Source: Emmonsiellopsis sp. PD_33
Lineage: Eukaryota; Ascomycota; Eurotiomycetes; Onygenales; Ajellomycetaceae
Reading direction: 5' to 3'
Length of the DNA stretch: 64,000 bases
Assembly: GCA_032988165.1 (NCBI GenBank)
Contig: JANTQF010000191.1
Span: 1-64,000 of the forward strand
In this document: piece after piece, positions 13,060 through 25,100 of the stretch
How the letters are laid out: each line of letters begins with the position of its first letter
Position numbering within the stretch: the first letter of the stretch is position 1
The notes under the pieces: generated by a model
Databases searched by the model: none
The model's input: the letters and a program-made list of their open reading frames with translations, nothing else
Told to the model about the DNA's origin: nothing
Program-made: the position numbers and the translations under genes

Positions 13060-15735
13060 GTATTCTCTAATGGTGGGAACCAACCATCATCAGATCAATT
13101 CACCTCAAGCTTAGTAGTTCAGGAAATATCAATAGTCTCTCTAGGCTAGTTAGATTGCACTAACACAGTTAGTCTTAGTAGCTTACCAGCTAATAATCAT
13201 GTGTCCCAATTAAATGGAGTACTACCTGAACTGATCATTATTACTAGTAGAAATTACAGCAAGCATTATGTCATCCTTGACAAGAAGAATCATCTAGATT
13301 TCCTTTAATAGTGAAAGATCATAAAATGGCTAATTACTCATTTCAAGCTCACTGAGAAGATGGCTGCTTGGGGTTCCACACAATGAATAAGTCAGATATG
13401 AAGAGAATTCAATGAGGTAGTAATATACCCTAATAGGGTTCTAAAGGCACAGTATGCATATTATGGCCAGCTTATAGCTAATTTAACCCTAAAAAATCAT
13501 GACACAAAGACCCTCAGTTGCCATCTCAAGAAGTATGCTACTCAAACCCAGAAATGAGGCAAGTCACAATATAAACACAAAATAATGGAGTTTTTTGCCT
13601 GAGAGAATGTGAGTTTTCTTATTTCTTGCTATTCAACTAAAGTTCCAACTAACTATTAGCTAGAAAGTAAATATCTATCTAGTTCTGAATAAGAAGAATC
13701 TTCTGGCTCAGCTAATCAAAATGATCATTACTACTTAAACCCTATTTAATATTATTCATCATTTAGAGTTTAAGTAGCTGATCCAGATGGTAGCATTCAA
13801 TCCATTCTTAGAGATTTCTACTTAATAGACTGTTATAAACCATCTACTTGCAAACTCATAGAAGATTATAATAGACCAGCTAGAGAAATTATCTTCAACC
13901 TCATAAATCTCAATTAGTATTAACTGCTGAATGTCACCCTATAGGAACCTCTCCTTCATGGAGATACTTAATCATTTTATCTCTGAGGATTAGCAATCTG
14001 TGGATGTGCTGCTTGATTTTGAGCATGTTTATGAATTATATACTAGTTAGAAGCTAGTAAATCTTGTATTGAAATGTATAGATGAGTATCATCTTAGAGG
14101 TCAGATCTTGACTAATACAACTAATAATGCAGGGAATAATGACATGCTTACTCAGACACTCTTTTAGATAATGTAAATAAGCTAGTTAACCTCACAGTTC
14201 ACTGATTCAGAGTTGCAGAAGTTAGAGATGAACCAGTATATTTCTTGCCTGGCACATATATTTTAACTATATTTAGGTGCCATCTTTCAATGAATTGATA
14301 TAAATGTCCAGGAGGAACTAGATTCTATCCTGAATGATGATCTTTTTGATGAGAATATTAGTAGCACTTTATGAAAAATATGAAGTGTTTTATCTCTAAA
14401 TCTAATGATCTTTCTGACTGTTTTATTTTCATTAAGGCCTACTAGTTTACTTAATTTGTTCATCACTTCCCACAACAAATCTCTTATTTTAAGAAATGTT
14501 AGCTCAAGTTCTCTCACATAATAGCACTTACAGTGCAAACTGATTGCCCTACATAATGGGACTCAACATACCTTCTATTAAAATAGCTATTGAAGCTTCA
14601 AAAGACTGTAAACTACTTTATTCTCTATTATAATTTTACAGATCATCCTCCCTCTTTCTTAACTGCTGAATGGAAGTAGATTACTTATCTTATAAATATC
14701 TATTTAGTATTTAGAAGTCTAATAAATAGTCTGTCTCAGAAAAAGAAGTCCTTCCTTTCTCATGTGTTTTGCATGTATAATCATCTTTTTGACCTCCTTA
14801 AATCCACTGAACATACTCTCTTCAGGAAGCACTGTGCTTGGCATGATTAACTCTGAAAGGATATTCAGAATGCAACAACTAAGTTATACTAGTACTACTT
14901 AAAGACTAATGGGAATCATAGCTATCTCTATGCTATAACAATATGTCTCCATCTGGGCCTTAAACCATTGGAGTTCCATAATAGTGTCTGGTTGAATGAT
15001 GATGTGGACTGATATAAGAAATATCTAAATGTCTTTATAAAGGTATATTAATTATATAAGAGGAAATTAACATAAGAATTAATGGTGGGTTCATCCCCTC
15101 AAAGTCATAAAAATGTTTGAAAGTGCAAGCATGAGCACATCACACTAGAGAAGATTTTAAACAATGTGAATTAATACTGCAAATATAAATATAGGTTATC
15201 TAGTTGAAGTTGTCCTCTCCTCACAACCTTGCCATGAGAAATTAAGTAGTATCTCAATGAAGGTATGTTTTTCTCCTTCTGATCATATTAAACTTAAGTT
15301 CTAATTCATTGTTTAGAGTTGGTAAAAAACATATCACTACTTAACTACTAGAAATAGAGATAAGTATAGTTTCCCATTCTTATCTATATTGCATGTAACA
15401 TCCTGGCCATGCAGAGTAATATAATAAAGCTAGAATGTATATTCTTAATTTCCCATTAGATCTATATATATCTTCAAAATCATCTGCAACCATCAACTAT
15501 TTAAGCTATCATGCTTTATTATATGGATGATCAGTGCTAAATGTGGAAGGCATTCATCCCACCTCCTGATACATATATGGGTGATGGGGTATATATGGGG
15601 GATGATGGGTCAGATGATGAGAATGAGGAGGAAAATAATAAACTCTCAGATAATTATATATTAAACTTTAATGATTTAGATGAAGTTGTGAATGAGATTG
15701 AGAGTCAGAATGAGAGGAAGATAATGCTCAGATAG
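13060..15735 (+). pseudogene. hAT transposase relic with BED zinc finger
   Basis: Near 13452-13541 a mutated BED-type finger is readable: QYAYYGQLIAN followed by DTKTLSCHLKKYA, with the expected first cysteines now Tyr (TGT/TGC to TAT/TAC). Near 14105 the hAT core reads ILTNTTNNAGNND, matching the usual ITTDNASNN motif with the catalytic Asp codon now Asn (G to A). The C-terminal open block 15541-15735 is acidic (DDGSDDENEEE) and ends at a stop. Several frameshifts or introns and many stops lie between. The protein would have cut and rejoined the transposon ends; this copy cannot. Confidence 0.75.
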
Positions 15736-16370
15736 AATATCTTATTAACTAATATTTTCCTGGGAAAGCTTCATTATCCTCAAAGTACATTATACAATGC
15801 AACACCATCTTAGCAACCTATCTTCTAGGTAGTGATTAATAACAACCATCTCCTTCTATCTACCCTATTATAGCTCAATTCACCCTGTCATTCACAGCAG
15901 ACACCTTAAAGAGTGGAATTGGAGGATTTCATTTCACATTAGATTACTTAGAGGAATAGTAGACCTAGATTGTAGTGCTTTTCATTTATTTTAGACAGTA
16001 TTTTTCTCCTCTAATATATTTTAGGCTATTGATAGTTAATAAATATCATTTCATTCATCTTTTAGCATTTAGTTAATAATAATTCTTCTGGCACTACAGT
16101 GAAAAAGACTAATGTGATGGATGAAACTAAAGTTCAATTCTTGCACATAATAGTACTGTATTAATATAATTTAATTAAATTTTGGGGTGAATTTATGTAT
16201 GCATAACTTTATTTTTCAAACCCAGTGGGTTTGAAAAAATCAATCAGGTTTGACTCTGAAAACCTGATATAAGAAAAAAAAAAACAGTGGTGAGTAAACC
16301 CACCCAAGTGAGGCTTTTTTTTTTTTGGGTTTGAAACTCAGCAGGTTCACAGGTTGGGTTTACAACACTA

Positions 16371-16378
16371 CTAGAGAG
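16371..16378. repeat. Right 8-base target duplication of the hAT element
   Basis: CTAGAGAG, an exact copy of 4610-4617. The Copia reading resumes immediately to the right of it. Confidence 0.88.
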
Positions 16379-16382
16379 TATA

Positions 16383-18485
16383 TTGTCAGAGGTGATATTA
16401 CTACATATTTCTCTTGAGGAGACTACTAGATCTTCATTCAGTGTTAATAGCTCTTCTTGTAGAGATCTGAGTAGTTGGTTAGAGGGGTCCCCTGAGTCAG
16501 GGTCAAGTTTGGTATTTAGATCATTGATATATTGGATCCTACTTGTTGGCATTGAAAATTCAGGGGAGCTCATAGTGAGTGTAGGAGTTAGTTCCAGAGT
16601 TAGTAATGCTCAAGATAATAAATTCAGTAATGTTTTTAAAGCCAAAGGGGCTATCATAGAGGCAGGCATTGAGGGTTTGATAGGTCTGTGAATCATAATT
16701 TTATCATCAGAACTTTTATTTTCCAGAACATCAAATCTCACTATTTTTGAAATGTCATTCAGAGGTAGTAAATCTACTGATACTGGAGATATCAGAGGAA
16801 GCTACTTGAGTAAGTTATCTGGGTTAAAAAAGACATCTTTATTGAATGTAACATCTCAGATCTCTATAACCTTTTACTCTCATAGGAGCCAGATCTGAAA
16901 AATATTATTCACCACATATCCAACTAAGTGCTTAATTTTTGTATACAGGGTAAGTTTTCAGAGCTTTGAGATGATCTTATCAAGGACAAATGCCTGACAT
17001 CCATATGCATGTAGATGGCTGAGGTCAAGGTTCATGGTTTTTTGAAGATAGATGGCTAAGGCCTGTATTGGAGCTTTCCATTTTAGTTGATAGATCAGTG
17101 TTTAATTGAGTAAGTAAATTATCACTATACAGACCTCTAGCCAGAGATCTTCCAGAAGATTTACAGTGATTTGAATGGTATGAGTAAGGGTAGTTATTAT
17201 ACCTCCTGAGCATTCTGCTGTGCTATTGGATTCTGGGGTTCAAGCAGGAGATCAGTCAATATGAATACCACACAGTTCCATGCAGTCTGTAAACACTTTG
17301 ATAAGTGAGGTCTTCCCATCTATATGAACAGTTAGAACATGGAGATCATAGTGTTTTTCAACTTCATTAATAAATTTTTTAAGAAATCTCTCACATCAAT
17401 CTTTAGTCAGAAGCACCTCCACCCTGTGAGTGTGGATGAGTGGTTTATAGATGTGAGTAAAATATCTATCTCCATTGTAAGCTAAAGATATATGAGTTAA
17501 ATCAAAATGAATGACTTCAAATAGCTTATCTCCTCTATTCATTGATGTTCAAGAGATTTAAAGATGTGCTTTTCCTCTCCCACAGTTGATGCAGTCTATA
17601 GTTTTCAGGCCACCTGTCAGGTGAGCTCCAGTGATGGATTTAGGCAGATGTTTAAGAGCTTCAGGCCCTGAATGACCTAGGCATTTATGTTAGAGAGCTG
17701 TAGTAGCCAGTATAGGAACCTAAGGAAGTATTCAGGTAGCATATATTACTTTATTTTCATCAATAATCAGGTTGTATTTGAGAATGAACTTCTCATAGTA
17801 ACATTGTAAGTAGAATAGAATATTATCTCTCTTATTAATTAGCTTGCAATTTAATTCATTGATTTTAATACTCTGTCTATTAAATGTAGAAGCTACTACA
17901 ATATTTGTAAAGAATGTGGGAGTATAGATAACATCTTAGAGGATGTAATGTTTTTCACTGTGGGGGATCTGCAGGTGTATGGGGACATTGCTGTGATCAT
18001 AAATCAGAACCAGTATATCTCTAACCTGCATTGATTCCTTAACAGGGCAAAAATTGTGAAAATATCAGAGGTCATTACAAATATGTCAGCTTGCTCTGTT
18101 ATCATATATGAAGCTATTCTTGAGTGGGTAGTACTCATATTGAGAAGAATCACTGCTAAAAACAACTATAGTAGTTGCAAATGCACCTTTAAAGGAGTCA
18201 TCTGAGTCTTCTGATAGATTGAATTCAGAAGTAATAGCAGTATTAGCATCATTTTTTGAGGTAGAGGGGGGAGCTGTTTTTTCTTCATTCTTTTCTTTCT
18301 TCCATCTTTTCAGGGTAGTATCTACTAATTGCTTGATTTTAGGGATTTTGAGCATCCTTTTAACCTTCTTTTCCTTATCTAAATCCAGATTGAAGCTTTT
18401 CAGGCAGTTATTGAGGTTGATATAGTAGTAATTGGCCCAGCAGTGTTTAGAATCATAAAGACACACTCCAGGGATATTCAATTAA
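16383..18485 (-). pseudogene. Copia gag / protease / integrase N-terminal relic
   Basis: The minus-strand block 18086-18481 ends PLKNSFIYDNRAS, which matches the Copia protease entry (usually DSFIYDSGA). Further down, near 17,560-17,640, ITGAHLTGGLKTIDCINCGRGKAH is readable as a GAG-pre-integrase zinc segment, with its C-x2-C pair encoded at 17582-17593. The integrase should follow and is cut by the hAT insertion at 16370. The many stops and missing protease Gly/Ser residues show it is dead. Confidence 0.78.
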
Positions 18486-19416
18486 TTACTCCTTGCTTTT
18501 GCACCTGAGTCCAATGGTTTTTTCAAGTCCTTTATCATTGAGTTTCCTTGATATGTTGTAAAGGCTACTACTGACATATTTATATAGATTTCTTCAGCAT
18601 TAGTAGTTCTAAGGTCATCACAGAACTGCTCCATCAAATCATCAACAGAGATTATAGGTTTATCAGATTTCTCACACTTATTGATACTAATTCTCTGTAT
18701 CTTACTTCAGTTCAGATCAACCTTTTAGACTACTTCTAGAAATTTAAAGATGCTAGAACATTCATTCTTATGATCTTTAATACTATATTTAACTATTTTG
18801 ATGCAGGATAGCTACTAGCATTTTACCCAGTCAAACACATTTTCATTCTGCAGGCTGTAAGATAATTTAATATATTTATAACTCAGTTCAACCTCTCTTC
18901 ATCAGCTGATTAGCATCTTTTAAGATTTGAGGATTTGAATCATCTGATGAGAATCTTCCACCCCCCTAAGGGAATATCTGACCTCTTATGTGATGTGCTC
19001 ATAGATGTATATCATCACCACTTTTACTATTATCATATAACTTTCAAAGTCCTTCTTCTGTATGATGTATACTCACACAGCCTGATTCCATTCATCCAGA
19101 GATTTGGTAAAATCTTCTGTATAGGGATCTGATTTAATAGGCAGTGTAGCAGGGTTCTCAAGAGTCATATAGCATTTGAAATTATTAGCATGAATGATAT
19201 AGAGTATGTTCTTATACCACTCATTCTAATTCTTAGTATCAGATAGGATGATTTTGGTGCTATTCAATGACATCTTAGAGGTAGGGGGAGGAGGAGGATG
19301 ATTATAGGATCAAATTGATTGGTTCTTCAGGCAAAGAACATGCAATATAGGGTAAAGATTGAAGAAACAATGATAATAAGAGTATATAGGATGTCTAGTA
19401 TGCAGTGGAAGCTTCT

Positions 19417-19427
19417 GGGCTCATAAC
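19417..19427 (-). other. Copia primer-binding site (half initiator tRNA-Met type)
   Basis: Directly inside the 5' LTR the plus strand reads GGGCTCATAAC, the anticodon-loop sequence of eukaryotic initiator tRNA-Met. The minus (element sense) strand is therefore complementary to a tRNA cleaved in the anticodon loop. Drosophila copia and several fungal relatives use this half-tRNA priming. Confidence 0.72.
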
Positions 19428-19732
19428 TATGAATAGAATTGATGTAGTTATTCATGAGGATTAAGATGATTAATTAATTAAGCTATGTACATTCTTGACC
19501 ACTATTTATATGGCTCAGATCTTTGATAGTCTAAGATAATGAAAATAGAAAAGGTCATATAATTACATAGGGAAAATCATACAAATAACTGAAAACTATC
19601 TAATTTCTGAAAGATAAGAAAATGCTGAAAGGATCAAATAAATGAATGTAACCATGAAAGTTGAGCATGATAGATCAATTTGATAATAGCATTGAGGCTA
19701 TTGATATAGTAGATATAGTGTGGAATCTCACA
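19428..19732 (-). repeat. 5' LTR of the Copia element
   Basis: This 305-base copy of 2544-2848 is followed by the target duplication GGTTG (19733-19737). The differences from the other LTR are mostly C/T and G/A. Confidence 0.9.
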
Positions 19733-19737
19733 GGTTG

Positions 19738-21233
19738 AGACCTAGTAAGGGATTAAGCTAGTGCTTTGGAGTCAGCTTTAATGATAATCCACACTCCATT
19801 CCCTTTATAACTAGCCTAATAACTAACTAGTTATATTAACCTCTCAGTAGTTAACCCCACCTTTGGCTCATCATTGGAATTATTTGAGAGTAAGATATTT
19901 ATTTTGTTTTTTTGACTATGCTACTCTGTATCATGTATGTATTTGATAATGGCCTATTAACATGCAAAGTACCAGGACTCTGAGAATAATACCTGCATAA
20001 CCCAACTTCACCTGCTACTACAAGAAGTTCAAATACCCTTAACTCCCAAATTATCTCACATCACCCCTGATATCAGAAAAAGCTCCAATTGCAGCCTCTA
20101 GTCCTCACAGCCAAAAGTTTATTGACTCTACTTGAATCCATTTGAGGAGGTAGGGGCTGCTTGCTTATATCAATATTTAGCTGTTCTGTCCTCATGCAGA
20201 TGACCTGTGCAAACGCATTTGCCATTCTCATCAAGGAATTTAATGGTGATAACTGGTTTGTTGTTGATTGGATCATCAGTTGACTGGAGGCAAGTGCCTT
20301 TAATATCCACTTGTTTGCATCAGGGGTTCTATTTATGATCATATCAGCATTGAAGGTCTTCACTCTACTATTCATCATTTTTATATTAGCAACAGACCTT
20401 TTCTTTGACATTATCATAGAACTTTACCAATGTACTTTTCATTGAATCTGTGAAGTGCTCTGGCTTGGTCTTGCCAACATAGGATATGAATCTTTTTGTG
20501 ATTGCGAAAGACATTGGAGATTGGGGAATAGATTTGAGGAAAGCCAAGGTAAATATACTTGGAACTGTGGTGCTGGGAGTGTTATTGCTTGGGATTTGAA
20601 ATGATTGAACACTTGTTGCTAAGAATAATGGAATTTAGAGGGACTATTGACTTTCTTTTATACTCTTTTTTCACAGTCAACTGGGAGTGTTATAGAGTTA
20701 CAATGGTAAGAAGAGCAGCCTCCCAAGGGCACCAATTGAAGGTGCTTATTTAGAAGCTGGGAACTCATATTAAAACATCTCAAGAACATACTTCAAGCTG
20801 TTGTTAGCAAGTAGCTCATCTGAAATGCACATTCAGGAACTCCATAATTAGCAACTATTAGAGGAACCCTTATGAGCACAGATTAAGAGCATGTATGAGT
20901 GCAGGCATTATAAAATATCAAGAGTGCTTACTGTTGTAACTAACTTATAAGCCAATATATGATAGTCCATAATGACAAATGTCTGTAATGTAAAATTTCA
21001 TGTTTTACACTTGAAATCCTTATTATCACATATGCACACACACCAGTTAAAATCAGTAAGAAGATTATTAAGTTCTGATGTAATATTTTTTTTTTCAGAA
21101 TTTAAAAGTTTAATAAAAAAATCAATATTTCTCCCCATCAAATTAATCTAAGTAATTAGAAAACTTATACTCTATTATCATCTTCTGAAGTTTCTGCACC
21201 AGCTGCATATTATGAGGCTGGATTATTACACAT
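19738..21233. other. AT-rich DNA between the Copia element and the histone H3 relic, no identified gene
   Basis: This sequence abuts the right end of the Copia element, so before that insertion it was contiguous with the DNA just upstream of the kinase gene. The stretch 20073-20417 is open on minus (114 codons, Asn/Ser/Met-rich, no motif I recognise) and keeps two isolated CpG nearby (20213, 20504). It may be somewhat less mutated than its surroundings. No terminal repeats found. Confidence 0.4.
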
Positions 21234-21725
21234 TTAGTATGAATAATAAGATAGTTTACCACTAATTGTTTTCATATCAGTATGTTAAATAGCTAATAAG
21301 AGTATTTAAATAGATGATATACTTTTAAATTTAGAAGTTAAAGTTATCTCTACTACCTCCTGCAGTACTTTTAGTATAAAAGCTTGAATATAAATGTCTT
21401 TTCCTTCTTTTCTATTAATTATAATCTTATGTATAAGTTAATGGAATGGAGTGCAGTGCATTAAGAGTTCTATGAATTTCTAGTATCTTCAAATCTCTTG
21501 TATTATAATAGCTAGAAGTTATTAATATTAATATATTAATCTTTATATTAATATTATAACCAACTTACTGTCAGGACACCAACAGTGAGGTTTCTTTACT
21601 TGTTTAGTTCTTGGTGCTGATAGTTGCTTACCTCTAGTTGATTTTCTTGCTGTCTTGCTGGCAAGATTCTTCATGAGTGCCTTCCCCTTAGTGATATGTC
21701 TAGCTGTTTATTTTGTCCTTATCAT
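21234..21725 (-). pseudogene. Mutated histone H3-like gene with one intron
   Basis: Minus-strand exon 1 (21569-21725) reads M-I-R-T-K-stop-T-A-R, which is the H3 start MARTKQTAR with CAA changed to TAA. It continues through NLASKTARKS and KQVKKPH. A canonical 57-base intron follows (21512-21568, GTAAGT...CTAG). Exon 2 (about 21234-21511) reads QEI-stop-RY-stop-K...ELL, then PF-H-stop-L, then VLQEVVE. These match the H3 core REIRRYQK, ELL, PFQRL and ALQEAAE with CGA to TGA, CAG to TAG and Ala to Val changes. The tail between ASK and KKPH is about seven residues longer than canonical H3, carrying a second TARKST/RTKQ-like block. It is not CENP-A-like, because the tail is H3-type. A functional paralogue elsewhere is expected. 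The gypsy 3' LTR begins less than 200 bases away. Confidence 0.82.
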
Positions 21726-21900
21726 TTTTTGCAATTAGTATATAAACTGACATTCAACTAGAAATCAATAGCTATACTTACTTTATAGAAGGAAGCAGTA
21801 GGAGCACACCAAGTGAAACATAAAGAAAGGGAGGGTGAAAGAAGAATATGAGGCAGATAAAGATAGAAAATGAAAGAAAGTAGGAAAAGAAAATATATAT

Positions 21901-22151
21901 AACAGGTGTGCTCTAATAAGCAGATCATGCAAGCTATACACTAGAATCAAAATTGTAATTACTAGAAAAAGGAAGGAAAAAGGAAAAGAAATTGTGAGAT
22001 CATGTAATATAAATAGAAGGGAATTACATATGATTAGAGTAGATAAACATTCATATAAAGGCCCAGTTAGAGGTATTTAATCAGGCAGTTAGAGATTGGG
22101 TAAAGTTCAGGCAAGCTATAAATATAAGGTATAAGAGTATAGCCCTTCACA
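21901..22151 (-). repeat. 3' LTR of the Gypsy chromovirus
   Basis: A 251-base repeat equal in length to 27216-27466. On the minus strand it starts TGTGAAGGGC, directly after a G-rich polypurine tract. Confidence 0.85.
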
Positions 22152-22189
22152 TTATCCCCCCCTATTCAGATTCAGAGAGCAGGCAGGAG

Positions 22190-25100
22190 GGGTCAGAAAA
22201 TCAGACATGAAATAATGTAGGTAAAGTCTTATTAAGCAGGTACAACTCTTTATAACAGGCAAGCACAGTAGTGTCTTGCAGTGTAGAGGTTGATTTCTAT
22301 AAAGAGGCTTTATATCTAAGCCACTTCATTAAGTACTGGAATCCTCATTTACAGCAGCAATGATTGAGGATAACTTTAATCTTATATTCTACCTCATTAT
22401 CTTTCTCAATGATGCTAGGCAGATGCCAGTTAGTAATCTCTTATGAAGAGAATGAGTTAGTGAAGGCTTTACAGAGTAGGTTTATATAAAATACATTATG
22501 AATTTTAGATAGCATATCAAGGTAATAGTTATAACTTTTCAGGACTTCAATAATAGTGTACTTGGCATATCAGTAGTTAAGTGTGTAAGATAGATAATTA
22601 GTTGTGATGTTTTGAAGGTCTAGCTAGACCTTATTATCTATCTCATAGCATTCAGTAGGATTTTAGTGAGCATTCACATAGTTCTATTAGTCTTACTGAG
22701 CACTGACCATGAAGGATTTAGCCTACTCACAGGCTTGCTAGAGTTTCAAGATGATGGTGTCTGCAATTTGAATTAAACTGTAGAGTAAAGTGGAAGGTTT
22801 AGGCAATTCAGTGAGATTGAGAACTTTGAGGTTATAATTATATGAGAAGAAAAACAGGCTGATATCAGTGCTGACAGCATTATAATCATTAATTATAAGT
22901 TTAGCATGCAGAAGGAGTTCATTCTAGTCATTCTGAGCATATAAATAGAACTTTTAGAGGTAGTTCTTAGTTGTCTGAATTATATGTTTAGTGCTGCCAT
23001 CAGTTTCAGGGTAGTAGGTAATTAAGAGATGTTGGGAGATCTTAAGGAGCTAGTAGATTTAGGTCCAGATAGCTTCAATAAACTGAGTTCTACAGTCTAA
23101 GATGATTATATAGGATAGATCATACAGGTAATAAAATAAGCTTTAGAGAAAGACTTTTACCACTGCAGGTACATTTATCTTCATGCAGGGTTTAAAGATA
23201 ACATTCTTACTGAGATAGTTAATAATGATAAGGATATTCTTACAGCTATTACTCATGAAGAGATCTACTACAAAATTAATAGTAATATTGCATCAGATAC
23301 ATTTAGGGATCAGAAGAGATTTAAGTAGACCTTAATGATGATCTCACTAGATGATAATGAATCAGTAGATGTTGTAGTTTTAGATAAACTATTAGATACT
23401 CTAAAATATATCAGGCTAGTAGAAGTTTCAGAATAGAATTTGATAGAGTACTTCATAGTCTAAGTAGCTAGTCATTAAGAAGTTGTGAGTTTCTTGTATG
23501 ATTTAAATGTATAATAGTTCTGAATTAGGAACCTACTACCTCCCCTAAAAGTATAATTAAGAGTTAGGATCTATAGAGCATTCAGCAATGTCAATACAGA
23601 CTTGAAGTTTAGATAGAAAACAGTGAGCTTTATCTTGAATGATTTAAATTATTGTCTGAAGGCATTCATTAGAGGTAGCAGCAGTGTTTTAGAGTTCTTA
23701 GAGTAGGAATGAAAGGGTTATAATTAGCAGGGCAACAGACAAGGCACATATTACTCTATATAATATTACTTTGAATTCTTTAAGAATTTATAAGTCTAAC
23801 AGTTTCTATTCATAATTTACTTAGTAGGCATTAGAGTCTTCAGAAGGTATATTCTATTCATATTAGAAGAAGATGTTAGCCATGGAGTTCTCTGTGTCAG
23901 AATAGTAATAGATTGTAAAATGAAAGTGACTAAGAAATTCAGTCTAGTACATTTAGTACTCAGAGAGTTTATAGGTCATCATGAAATATTAGAGATTCTT
24001 ATGATCTATAATGATTTTAAAGTCTTTCATACTGTAGAGTTCAGAGTCCCATTCTTCTAGACATCAGATAATGGTGAGGAGTTCCTTGTCATAAATCTCA
24101 TAATTAACTTTAATAGGGCTAAGCTTTTTAAACATAAAGATATAGGGTTACAGGATATCTTCATCATCTCATTGCATGAGAGCACTGTCTGTGATGTATT
24201 CAGAGGAGTCTATTTCAACTACCATCAGACAGTCAGAGTTAAATATAATAAGTATTAGAGTAGAGATGAACATCTACTTAAGATGTGTGAATGCCTTATC
24301 TACTTCTTTAGATCATTAAAACTACTGGTCTTTGCATGTGAGGTCAGTTAGTAGTCAGATGATGTCAGAAAAATCTCAAATGAAGTATTAGTAGAAATTT
24401 ATGAATTCTAGGAAGCCTTATACATCTTTTACAGTTATAGAGACCTTTCATTCAAGAATGATGGCAATCTTCTTGAGGTTTATACAGACTTTCTTTTCTG
24501 TCTCTATGATGAAGTTGAGGTAGATCATCTCTTAGACTTTAAAGATAGATTTGTTGATGTTGATCAGGAGACTGTATTCATAAAGGCAGGTGAGAACTTT
24601 TTAAACATACTCTTAATGCTACTTGTAGGATCTATTGGTGAAGATGAGAATGTCATTAAGGTAGGTAGAGGTAAATTCATCTAAATAGTTTTATAAAGCC
24701 CAGTTGATGTATTTCTAGAAGGTGCTTGAGGCATTTATGAGACCAAAGAGGGTAACTATCCATTTGAATAGATTATATCTTGTATGAAAGATGATTAGCC
24801 ATTCATCTCCTTCTGCAATTCAGATCTTATAGAACATAGAAATAATATCAAGCTTTATAAACTACTTGACTTGTCTGATCTATTTAAAAGTCTTATTGAT
24901 TAATGACAGTGAGTAGCAATCTTTTTGAGTGAGATAGTTGAGGCCCTGATAGTCAATATAGAACTAGAGGCCTTCACCTGGTTTCTTTATGAAGAGTACA
25001 GGTGCACTCACAGATGAGTTGCTAACTCAGATGAAACTCTTATTCAGAAGGTCATTAAATATCTTATGGAGTATGAGTAATTCATTATGTGACATATTGT

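Larger units (their letters stand above)
4618..16370 (+). mobile_element. hAT-superfamily DNA transposon, about 11.8 kb, mutated, inserted in the Copia element
   Basis: The ends are inverted: the left end reads TGATGTTGT and the reverse complement of the right end reads TAGTGTTGTAAACCC. They differ by transitions inside the first nine bases. An 8-base duplication CTAGAGAG flanks it. The insertion interrupts the Copia pol region, which explains the 12 kb separation of its integrase and reverse transcriptase. Inside are a nested fold-back MITE (7459-7826), a degraded second ORF region (about 9,100-12,368) and a degraded transposase (about 13,060-15,735), both on plus. It is larger than a typical hAT element. 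Confidence 0.88.
2544..19732 (-). mobile_element. Ty1/Copia LTR retrotransposon, mutated and split by a nested hAT element
   Basis: Two 305-base direct repeats (2544-2848 and 19428-19732) are nearly identical apart from transitions. They are flanked by the same five bases, GGTTG, at 2539-2543 and 19733-19737. The coding strand is minus, so the 5' LTR is on the right. Internal relics in order are gag/protease (about 18,480-18,086), GAG-pre-integrase (near 17,600), then the hAT insertion, then reverse transcriptase (about 4,000). Without the hAT insertion and its duplicated 8 bases the element would be about 5.4 kb, a normal Copia size. All coding parts carry stops, so it is not autonomous. Confidence 0.92.
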
